A stretch of DNA of 19,434 bases, taken from assembly GCA_031370485.1 (NCBI GenBank), contig JANMQK010000174.1:1-19434 (forward strand), in the 5' to 3' direction. Source of the DNA: JANMQK01 sp031370485 (GTDB lineage: Bacteria; Acidobacteriota; Polarisedimenticolia; Gp22-AA2). Below are positions 6,831 to 13,903 of this stretch, in pieces (position 1 is the first letter of the stretch; each line of letters opens with the position of its first letter). The notes beneath the pieces were generated by a model, which made no database searches, had not been told where the DNA came from, and saw only the letters and a program-made list of their open reading frames with translations. A program made the position numbers and the translations under genes.

Positions 6831-8939
6831 TTAGAAGCGGACATCGACACCGCCGCTGAAGCGTGAGGCGGTGCCGGGGAGGGTGGCGCCGCCGGCGACA
6901 TCGTAGAGCGATCCGTAGAAGAGCCCCTGGTAGGCCATCAGAACCTTGAACCGGGCGCCCATGGACCGGCTGATCCAGGGAAGATCCTGGTAGACCACCA
7001 TGTCCAGACGGCGGTAGTCGAGCGGCAGCCTGTCCGCGCCCTGTTCGTCGCCGGCTTCGGTCTGCACCCGGCGGAACTCGATCTTGAGCTCGGTCGCGCT
7101 CGGGACGTAACGCGCGTGCATCGAGGTGCTGTAGTAACGGGCCCCGCCGACCGTCAGGATCTGCACCGGCGCTTCCTCGAGCGCAGGGCTGACATTCCCG
7201 CGCACGGTCCCGACGCTTCCCCCGATGCTGCCCTGCACCGGGCCCAGCTTGCGGGCGAGCTGCACCTCGAACTCGCGCCGTCCCGCGGTTCCATCGGTCA
7301 GGAGCAGCATCCCATCGGACCAGGCGCCCGGCGCCGGGATCTCATCGTCTTCTCCGAACCCCTCCTGGAAAGGACGGTACGACAGGGTCGCGTTAATCTG
7401 AAGGCGTCCCGGCGGCCGGCGCTCGACCGCGAAGAGGTACCCTAGTCTCGCGGACCCGGAGGGGGACGCGGCGAGCCGTTCGTCGGGTGAGGTGTAGATC
7501 GAGGACAGCCCGGGGTCGTCGATGCGGTACAGCACCATGGATTTCCAGACAAGCGTGCCGTCCCTTTCCGAGCGGTGCGTCACGCCGACGCTGGGGACGA
7601 AGTAGGCGCTCGCGGCCGACAGGTTGCTGTGGTAGCGCAGGCCGTAATCCATATCGTAGTGGCTCCCCAGGGACCACCGGTCGCGCCCGTAAAGGCTCAC
7701 CGAGTTACCCCTCTCCCCGGGCTCCGTGAGCGAGGGGGCGTCCTCCAGGCCGTAGAGCAGGACCCCCTGATCCCTGAGATCGTAACGGTAGCCCTTGGTC
7801 CTGACCCCGAAGTCCAGCTGGTGGCTGCCTTCCAAGAACGACAGTCCGGCCGTCGTCATCCAGGCGCGATCGATGGCGCCGCTGAACGCGCTCTCCGCGC
7901 CTTCCTGCGACGCCAGTGGGGAATTGAGCCGATCGGGAATGCGCACCCCGGTCTCGAAGAAAGAGCCGGCGACATGGAGGGTCGCCTGGTCGCCGAGGGC
8001 GCGGGTCCACCGCGAGCGCAGCCCGGCCGTCCTCTGCGCCTGGTCGGTGGCGGCCACGGTCTCGCCGTTCGGATCGACCATGTAGCGGCTCGTGCTGTAC
8101 TGGATCTCGGCGTTCAGATCGTCGTTGGGCCCGAGGCGGTAATCGAGCCCGAGGGCCACGCGGTCCGAGCGGCGCGCCAGGCTTCCGGATTCGCCGACCA
8201 GGTCGGCCGACGAGCGGCCAAGCCGGCCGTCAAAACGCCAGGTCCCTTCCCCCCCGATGGCTCCCCGCAGCGCCAGGCTGGTCGACTCGGTCCCCGTGAA
8301 CTGCTGCTCGAACTCGCCGTCGATGGGTCCGAAGACCGAGGCCACCCACCCCGAATGGGACGGCGAAAGGGGCGCCGCGCGCTGGCGCTCCTCCTGGCGA
8401 TCACCGGCTTCGGCGAAGGCTGCCGCCGGCTCCGGAAGGCTTGCCACACGTTCGCGGAGGATGTCGCTGGGCTGCTGTCTCAGGATCCATCCGAGGCCGA
8501 GGTTTCCGCTGGCGGGGCCGACCGGGAGATCGCCCAGGACCACGCGCGGCGCGGGACGCATCCGCAGCTCGACGAAGGCGCGGGCCAGGGTGTTAACCTC
8601 GGCCATCGAAACTTCGTACCCCCGCTTGAGAGCGGCCACCCGGTAACGTCCGGCCGGCAGGAGGATCGAAAAGTCCCCCTCCACGCCGCTCTTCACCAGT
8701 GTCATGGCGCCATCTTCGGCGCGGCTGGCGACCTGCTCGACGCGGCTGGCGCAGGCGAACGGGGGAAGGCGCTCCATCAGAGTCAGAAAGAGGGTCACGT
8801 CCTCCAGTCCCGCGCCCTGATCGTCGACGATCCGGCCGGCGATCCATTTCTCGGCCGCGCCGGCCTCCCCGGTGGGCAGACACACCAGCAGGGATACGAG
8901 ACCGAGAACCAGCCCCGTTTCTCGATACGGTCTGAACAT
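6831..8939 (-). CDS. Outer-membrane beta-barrel protein with N-terminal carboxypeptidase-regulatory-like domain, no plug
   Basis: This 702-residue protein has a signal peptide (about 1-28), a CarboxypepD_reg-like fold (about 31-130, with IAGRIVDDQGAGLEDV and LPAGRYRVAALKRGY), a linker with a conserved-looking helix (NLGLGWILRQQPSDILRE, 146-163) and then about 500 residues of alternating beta-strand character. It ends in VDVRF; a terminal Phe is typical of barrel assembly signals. No TonB plug domain is visible between the N-terminal domain and the barrel, unlike the receptor at 1-2260. The ATG is preceded by GGGAGG at good spacing. It is the first gene of the presumed barrel-kinase-regulator unit, so it may be linked to sensing or be a regulated product. 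The transported substrate, if any, is unknown. Confidence 0.8.
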   Translation of the reverse strand: MFRPYRETGLVLGLVSLLVCLPTGEAGAAEKWIAGRIVDDQGAGLEDVTLFLTLMERLPPFACASRVEQVASRAEDGAMTLVKSGVEGDFSILLPAGRYRVAALKRGYEVSMAEVNTLARAFVELRMRPAPRVVLGDLPVGPASGNLGLGWILRQQPSDILRERVASLPEPAAAFAEAGDRQEERQRAAPLSPSHSGWVASVFGPIDGEFEQQFTGTESTSLALRGAIGGEGTWRFDGRLGRSSADLVGESGSLARRSDRVALGLDYRLGPNDDLNAEIQYSTSRYMVDPNGETVAATDQAQRTAGLRSRWTRALGDQATLHVAGSFFETGVRIPDRLNSPLASQEGAESAFSGAIDRAWMTTAGLSFLEGSHQLDFGVRTKGYRYDLRDQGVLLYGLEDAPSLTEPGERGNSVSLYGRDRWSLGSHYDMDYGLRYHSNLSAASAYFVPSVGVTHRSERDGTLVWKSMVLYRIDDPGLSSIYTSPDERLAASPSGSARLGYLFAVERRPPGRLQINATLSYRPFQEGFGEDDEIPAPGAWSDGMLLLTDGTAGRREFEVQLARKLGPVQGSIGGSVGTVRGNVSPALEEAPVQILTVGGARYYSTSMHARYVPSATELKIEFRRVQTEAGDEQGADRLPLDYRRLDMVVYQDLPWISRSMGARFKVLMAYQGLFYGSLYDVAGGATLPGTASRFSGGVDVRF

Positions 8940-9015
8940 TGGTCGCCCTCCCTGTCCAATTACCCGGACGATGGAGATCGAGAGCGTTGGACGAACCTCT
9001 ACCCGAAGGGGCCTT

Positions 9016-9045
9016 AATCTAGACCACCCAGCGGTTTAAAGTCAA
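9016..9045 (-). promoter_or_regulatory. Candidate sigma70-type promoter for the barrel-kinase-regulator unit
   Basis: On the minus strand TTGACT (9045-9040) and TAGATT (9021-9016) are separated by 18 bp, reasonable -35 and -10 elements. Transcription would start near 9009, about 70 nt upstream of the barrel ATG. No experimental support. Confidence 0.45.
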
Positions 9046-9115
9046 TCGCTCCCCCGGGGCAGGACGTCCCGGGTTTTGGTCGCGGTCTGGCGTGTGGAGG
9101 GATCGCTCTCCCGGG

Positions 9116-10063
9116 TCAGAAGCGGCAGGTCACACGCAGGGTGTACTTGACCCTTTTCCAGCCCTCCTCATCACCCGAGGAGCGCAGGTCGATCACCAGC
9201 GGATGCTCCTCTCCCGATGAGAGCACGAGGGTCTCCTCCTGGTCGATCGGGTGCGCGATGGCCGGAGCGCCGGCGGAGACCGTGGCCGCCTCCCCCGTCA
9301 CTTTCAGCCCGAGCTGGAGTCGCCCGCCCGAGACGATCTGCGGCGCGAGCGTGGCTTCGAGCTTCTCCCGGCGGTAGCGCTTCCCGCCAGAGCCGTCCGG
9401 CAGGGGCACGTTGAAGGAGAAGAGATCCGACGCCTCGCGGCCCAGTGCGGCGCGAAGCTGGTCGGTCTTCAGCGTTTTGGGCTCGGCTTCCCCTTCCGCG
9501 CGATCGATCGAGATGCTGAATTCGATGAACTCCAGTTCGGAGGGGGCGGCTTGCAGATCAGGCGGGCCGCAGCTGACTTTCAACGCCAGCCTCCCCTGCG
9601 TGACCGTGGAAGCGTAAACCTCGATCAGGCGCTGCTCGCCAGCCGCAAGCACGAGGGTCGCGTCTTTCTCGCCCCGCGGCGGGCCGTGCTCCCCCACCCG
9701 GGCCCCTGTCACGACGCTCTTGGTTTCGCTCTTGATGGTCAGGCTGCAACGCCCGTCCGCCGCCCTGTCCGGCGTGACCTGCACGCTCAGATCGACCATT
9801 TCCCGCGGCGCCTTCCCGGGCTGGCGCGCGATAAGGGTGGCGGTGCGCTCGAGAACCCCCGTGGCTCCGGGGAAAAGGTCGGCCTCGTCGGTCCCGACGC
9901 TCCAGGTTCCCCGGCGGTCGACGGCGATCGTCTCGATCGTCAGGTGCAGCGCCCCCGCCGGACCGGTCGGTGCCGACGGTCCGGCGGAATCGGGACGCGG
10001 CGCGGCGGCGCCGGTGAGACAGAAGAGCGCTGCAGCGGCCGCGGCGAGGGGAGATCGGCGCAT
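9116..10063 (-). CDS. Secreted protein of unknown function with two repeated beta-rich domains
   Basis: I do not recognise a named family. The 315-residue product has a signal peptide (about 1-21, ending GAAA) without a lipobox, a short Pro/Ala-rich linker and two similar domains at about 38-166 and 178-313. Each half runs from a short strand-rich start through a GR-x-x-L strand, an acidic/Thr LVL-x-xGE strand pair and a final L-(K/R)-V-(S/T)-C. This suggests internal duplication of a beta-sandwich of about 130 residues. Cysteines remain at 106, 165 and 313. The ATG start overlaps the gatC promoter region, with which it is divergent. The next gene downstream, in the same direction, starts 176 bp away and has its own candidate promoter. 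A periplasmic or outer-membrane-associated location is inferred. Confidence 0.8.
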   Translation of the reverse strand: MRRSPLAAAAAALFCLTGAAAPRPDSAGPSAPTGPAGALHLTIETIAVDRRGTWSVGTDEADLFPGATGVLERTATLIARQPGKAPREMVDLSVQVTPDRAADGRCSLTIKSETKSVVTGARVGEHGPPRGEKDATLVLAAGEQRLIEVYASTVTQGRLALKVSCGPPDLQAAPSELEFIEFSISIDRAEGEAEPKTLKTDQLRAALGREASDLFSFNVPLPDGSGGKRYRREKLEATLAPQIVSGGRLQLGLKVTGEAATVSAGAPAIAHPIDQEETLVLSSGEEHPLVIDLRSSGDEEGWKRVKYTLRVTCRF

Positions 10064-10093
10064 GGCGCGTCAGGCTACCACAACGACCTCAGT

Positions 10094-10099
10094 TATAAT
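10094..10099 (+). promoter_or_regulatory. -10 box upstream of gatC
   Basis: TATAAT occurs about 70 bp upstream of the gatC GTG, in the divergent gap between the secreted-protein gene and gatC. No good -35 hexamer is found at 16-18 bp spacing, so the promoter may be extended -10 or activator-dependent. The likely start of transcription is near 10106. Confidence 0.45.
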
Positions 10100-10169
10100 C
10101 CAGGTCCCCGAGCGCGGCCGGTGGCGGCGACGCCCGGGCCCCACGCTTCAGGACGCAAGGAGGCGCGCC

Positions 10170-10457
10170 GTGGCGATCACCCGGGACGAGGCTCGTCACA
10201 TCGCGCGCCTGGCCCATCTCGAATTCAGCGACGCAGAGTACGAGCGTATCACCCGCCAGCTGAACTCGATCCTCGAATTCATGGAGCAACTGAACCGGCT
10301 CGACACCTCCGCGATCGAGCCCACCGCCCACGTCGAAAGTGGCGCCGAGGCGTTTCGTGACGACGTGGTCCGGCCGTCGATCTCCCGCGACGAGGCCCTG
10401 GCCAACGCCCCGGAGTCGGAGCACGGCCTGTTCAAGGTCCCCAGGGTGATCGGGTGA
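10170..10457 (+). CDS. gatC: Asp-tRNA(Asn)/Glu-tRNA(Gln) amidotransferase subunit C
   Basis: GatC is the small stabilising subunit of the GatCAB complex, which converts misacylated Glu-tRNA(Gln) or Asp-tRNA(Asn) to the correct amide in the cytoplasm. The 95-residue product has the family hallmarks: DEARHIARLAHLEFSDAE near the N-terminus, a middle EFMEQLNRLDTSAIEPTAH and a C-terminal FKVPRVI. The GTG start is chosen because AAGGAGG lies just upstream (10157-10163) and because it gives the normal GatC length and N-terminus. The stop overlaps the GTG of gatA (GTGA), so the subunits are probably translated in a coupled way. Confidence 0.97.
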   Translation: MAITRDEARHIARLAHLEFSDAEYERITRQLNSILEFMEQLNRLDTSAIEPTAHVESGAEAFRDDVVRPSISRDEALANAPESEHGLFKVPRVIG

Positions 10458-11941
10458 CCGGATCCGCGCCCGGGGGAATCGCCGCGATCCGCGCGCTCGT
10501 CGCCTCGGGCGAGGCAAGCGCCGTGGAGATCTGCCGCGCCCACCTCGACCGCGCCCGCGCGATCGACACCCAGGTACGGGCCTTCCGCCACCTGGACGGG
10601 GAACAGGCGCTCGCGGCGGCCGAGGGGATCGATCGCGACCGGCGCGCCGGCAAGCCGCTCGGCCCGCTGGCGGGAGTGCCGGTGGCGATCAAGGACGTGC
10701 TCTGCGTGCGCGGGACGCCGGCGACCTGCGGCTCGCGCATCCTCGAGAACTTCGTCCCGGAATACGACGCGACCTGTGTCGCGCGATTGCGGCAGGCCGG
10801 GGCGGTGATCCTCGGGAAAACCAACATGGACGAGTTCGCCATGGGCTCGTCCACCGAGAACTCGGCCTATGAGGTCACCCGCAACCCCTGGGATCTCGAG
10901 CGGGTCCCCGGAGGGTCGAGCGGCGGTTCGGCCGCGGCCGTCGCGGCCGGCGAGGCCTCCGTCGCGCTCGGGTCCGACACGGGGGGCTCGGTGCGCCAGC
11001 CGGCGTCGTTCTGCGGCGTCGCGGGGATGAAGCCGACCTATGGCCGCGTCTCGCGTTTCGGGCTGATCGCCTTCGCCTCGTCGCTCGACCAGGTGGGGCC
11101 CTTCGGCCGCACGACCGACGACGTCGCGCGCGTCCTGCAGGTGATCGCGGGACACGATCCGCTCGATTCGACCTGTTCTACGCTTCCGGTCCCCGACTAC
11201 CCGGAAGAGATGCGCCGCGGCGCCAAAGGCATGGTCATCGGCGTGCCGCGTGAATACTTCCCGAAGGGCCTCGACAGCGAGATCGCCGGCTCGGTGCGCG
11301 CCGCCCTCGAGACCGCCGAAGGGCTCGGGGCCCGCGTCGAGGAGATCTCCCTCCCCCACACCGAATACGCCATTCCCGCGTACTACATCGTGGCCACCGC
11401 GGAAGCCAGCAGCAACCTGGCGCGCTACGACGGGATCCGCTACGGCCGGCGCGCCGCGAACGCCGGGGACCTGACGTCCCTGTACGTGCGGACCCGCAGC
11501 GACGGCTTCGGCGCCGAGGTGAAACGGCGGATCATGCTGGGCACCTACGTTCTTTCCTCGGGCTACTACGACGCGTACTACCTCAAGGGCCTCAAGGTCC
11601 GGACATTGATCCGCCGGGACTTCGAGACGGCCTTCCGCAAGGTGGACGCCATCGTCACCCCCACCAGTCCGACGGCGGCCTTCCGCCTGGGGGAAAAGCT
11701 CGACGACCCCCTGGCGATGTATCTCTCCGACATCTTCACCGTCACGATCAACCTGGCCGGATTGCCCGGGATTTCGATTCCCTGCGGCCTGACGAAGGAT
11801 CGGCTTCCTATAGGCCTGCAGATCATCGGCCGCCGCTTCGAGGAGGAGACAGTCCTCCGACTGGCCGGGGCTCTCGAATCCGGGCTCGCGTTCAATGACT
11901 CGCGGCCGCCGCTGCCGGAGCCCTCCGGCGAGGTACGGTGA
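10454..11941 (+). CDS. gatA: Asp-tRNA(Asn)/Glu-tRNA(Gln) amidotransferase subunit A
   Basis: GatA is the glutaminase subunit of GatCAB; it releases ammonia from glutamine for delivery to GatB. The 495 residues are close to the usual length. The amidase-signature catalytic triad is visible: K80 (VAIKD), cis-Ser S155 (GGSSGGSAAA) and nucleophile S179 (GSDTGGSVRQP). The tRNA-amidotransferase-type stretch TNMDEFAMGSSTENSAY (123-139) separates it from generic amidases. The GTG start overlaps the gatC stop. The gene ends in another GTGA overlap with a cell-wall amidase gene rather than with gatB, which must lie elsewhere if the complex is functional. Confidence 0.97.
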   Translation: MTGSAPGGIAAIRALVASGEASAVEICRAHLDRARAIDTQVRAFRHLDGEQALAAAEGIDRDRRAGKPLGPLAGVPVAIKDVLCVRGTPATCGSRILENFVPEYDATCVARLRQAGAVILGKTNMDEFAMGSSTENSAYEVTRNPWDLERVPGGSSGGSAAAVAAGEASVALGSDTGGSVRQPASFCGVAGMKPTYGRVSRFGLIAFASSLDQVGPFGRTTDDVARVLQVIAGHDPLDSTCSTLPVPDYPEEMRRGAKGMVIGVPREYFPKGLDSEIAGSVRAALETAEGLGARVEEISLPHTEYAIPAYYIVATAEASSNLARYDGIRYGRRAANAGDLTSLYVRTRSDGFGAEVKRRIMLGTYVLSSGYYDAYYLKGLKVRTLIRRDFETAFRKVDAIVTPTSPTAAFRLGEKLDDPLAMYLSDIFTVTINLAGLPGISIPCGLTKDRLPIGLQIIGRRFEEETVLRLAGALESGLAFNDSRPPLPEPSGEVR

Positions 11942-13884
11942 GACGGTCGTCCCGTTCCGGACTTCTGCGGGCCGGTCTGGTCCTCTGCCTGCTGGGGGCG
12001 ATGGCGCGCGGAGCCCCCGCCGGTGTCGCGCCCTCCGGCTCCGGCCGCTCGCGGCAGGACCCGAAACCAGCGGAGCGACTCGATGCCGTGAAGGGTGTCG
12101 CGACCGCCCGCGCCCCCGCGGACACGGCGGTCCTCGACGGGCACGGCGACCTGTTTCTCGAGATCCCGGCCGGTCCGGGGGACACCGAGGCGTCGCTGGG
12201 CGCAAGGTACCTAGCCGACCCACGCGCCTTCCCTTCACTCGGACCGCGGATGGGAGACAAGCGCGGGAACCGGACCGGGACTGTCAGGCTCCCCTACGCG
12301 GCGCTCAACGATTCCTACAGGCGGAAAGCGATCCGCGATCTCTTCCCACGGGACGGGCCGCGCGACGGCGACTGGGTGCACCGCGCGGGCGCGGGGCGGA
12401 TCCCGGCGGCCGAGGAGAGCCTCTGGCGCCTGGCGCTGTGGTTCACGGGGCGGGGCGAGAACTTCGAGGCCCTGGCCGATCGGAACGGCATACCCGAGCT
12501 CAGCCCGAAAGAAGGCCAGGAAATCGTGATCCCGCGGGAGATCCTTCTCCCCGCGTTCGGCGGTGGTCCGGCCCCGGAGGGGCCCGGGGGGCCGCCCGTC
12601 GATACGGGCGGTACAGCGACCACGGATGACGACTTCACCGAGGCCTCGCCCGACAGGGAAACGGAATCCCCCGGCCCGCCCGCAGCCGAGCCCGGGCCGG
12701 TGCCCCAGGCGGAGGGGGCGGAGGACCTGTCCTACGAGACCGACAGCGAGGGACGCCACGCCGTCTACCACCTGAAACAGGGCGAGGCCCTCTACTCGGC
12801 GGTCGTCGTCCGCTTCACGGGGCGGTTGGATGCCCAGGACGTCAACGATCTGGCCCGGCAGATCGCGGCGCGCAGCGGCATCAAGGACGTGACAGACATC
12901 CCGATCGGCTTCAAGGTGAAAATCGCGCTCGACAACCTGCTCCCCGAGTACCTCCCCAGGGACGACCCGCGACGCCTGGCGTGGGAGCGCAGCGTGGCGG
13001 AGGTGGCCCGGTACACGAACCGGGCGAGAAGCCGGAACCTGGAGGGCATCGCCGTCATCCTCGACGCCGGGCACGGCGGCCGGGATGTCGGGGCGAGCCA
13101 CAACGGCGTCTGGGAGCACGACTATGTCTATGACGTCATGTGCAGAATCAAGCTCCTGCTCGAGACGCGCACGCGGGCGCGGGTCCTGCCGACGATCAAG
13201 GATCGCAAGGAGGGATTCGCCGTCCGGGAAACCACCCGTCTCGCCCGGAGCGGGGCGGAGGTCCTGCTCACCGATCCCCCCTTCTCGCTCAAGTCCCACA
13301 AGGCAAGCGTCAACCTGCGCTGGTATCTGGCCAACGCCTACTACCGGCGCCTGACGTCCGAGGGATTCGACCCTCTCAAGATCGTCTTCACCAGCCTGCA
13401 CGCCGATTCAAGGCACCCGTCGCTGCATGGCGCGATGATCTACGTCCCCGGCGAGGAGTATCGCCGCGGCCGCTACGGCCACGGCGAAGCGATCTACACG
13501 CGCTACCGAGAAGTGCGCGAGGCGCCGTATATCTCCTTCCCCCGGAAGGACCGGGAGAGGTCGGAGGGCCTGTCGCGGCAGTTCGCGGCATCTCTGGTGA
13601 AGGCATTCCGGGGACGGGGAGTCGCCGTGCATCCCTTCGGCCCGGTTCGGGAGCGGATTATCCGCCGGGGGCGTTCGTGGGTGCCGGCGGTGCTGCGCTG
13701 CAATGTCGTGCCCGTCGAGGTGCTGATCGAGGTGAGCAACCTGAGCAACCCCTCCGACAGCCGGCACCTCGCCGACCCCGCCTACAGGCAGAAGGTCGCC
13801 GAGGCCTATGTCGACGCCCTCATCATTTATTACGGCGGGCAGTCGCCCGCTTCCAAGGCGGTCCCGGCTCGCAGCTGGCGGTGA
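11938..13884 (+). CDS. N-acetylmuramoyl-L-alanine amidase with LysM-like modules (Amidase_3)
   Basis: This predicted exported zinc amidase would cleave the bond between N-acetylmuramate and the peptide stem of peptidoglycan. The 648 residues have a signal peptide (about 1-25), a LysM-like segment at about 160-203 (SLWRLALWFTGRGENFEALA), another at about 274-338, possibly a third at about 70-122, and a Pro/Glu-rich linker (208-262). The catalytic domain (about 370-633) shows zinc ligands H379 (LDAGHGG), E393 and H488 (SLHADS), and catalytic E598 (VLIEVSNLSNP, where most relatives have GFLSNP). The GTG start overlaps the gatA stop, so it is co-translated with a tRNA-modifying gene, probably through gene packing. 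Its end is only 19 bp from the convergent beta-helix gene. Confidence 0.93.
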   Translation: MRRSSRSGLLRAGLVLCLLGAMARGAPAGVAPSGSGRSRQDPKPAERLDAVKGVATARAPADTAVLDGHGDLFLEIPAGPGDTEASLGARYLADPRAFPSLGPRMGDKRGNRTGTVRLPYAALNDSYRRKAIRDLFPRDGPRDGDWVHRAGAGRIPAAEESLWRLALWFTGRGENFEALADRNGIPELSPKEGQEIVIPREILLPAFGGGPAPEGPGGPPVDTGGTATTDDDFTEASPDRETESPGPPAAEPGPVPQAEGAEDLSYETDSEGRHAVYHLKQGEALYSAVVVRFTGRLDAQDVNDLARQIAARSGIKDVTDIPIGFKVKIALDNLLPEYLPRDDPRRLAWERSVAEVARYTNRARSRNLEGIAVILDAGHGGRDVGASHNGVWEHDYVYDVMCRIKLLLETRTRARVLPTIKDRKEGFAVRETTRLARSGAEVLLTDPPFSLKSHKASVNLRWYLANAYYRRLTSEGFDPLKIVFTSLHADSRHPSLHGAMIYVPGEEYRRGRYGHGEAIYTRYREVREAPYISFPRKDRERSEGLSRQFAASLVKAFRGRGVAVHPFGPVRERIIRRGRSWVPAVLRCNVVPVEVLIEVSNLSNPSDSRHLADPAYRQKVAEAYVDALIIYYGGQSPASKAVPARSWR

Positions 13885-13903
13885 TTACCGTCGCGCCCGC
13901 GCT

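Noticed and set aside
3966..6866. A 966-codon open frame on the plus strand opposite the PDZ kinase
   Set aside because: It is antisense to a clear kinase gene, has a His/Arg/Pro/Glu-rich composition with no domain, and arises from GC-rich codon bias. Similar antisense frames at 16295-17449, 17287-18531, 7575-9017 and 12235-13401 are rejected for the same reason.
9050..9080. CCCGGG hairpin as a terminator
   Set aside because: The short T tract (TTTT) follows the hairpin only on the plus strand, where no gene ends. On the minus strand, where it would be needed, no T tract follows.
10092..10097. TATAAC on the minus strand as a promoter for the secreted-protein gene
   Set aside because: It is largely the reverse complement of the gatC -10 box, with no supporting -35 element, so I cannot tell it from coincidence.
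13885..13903. Shared terminator between the convergent amidase and beta-helix genes
   Set aside because: The 19-bp gap has no inverted repeat and no T tract.
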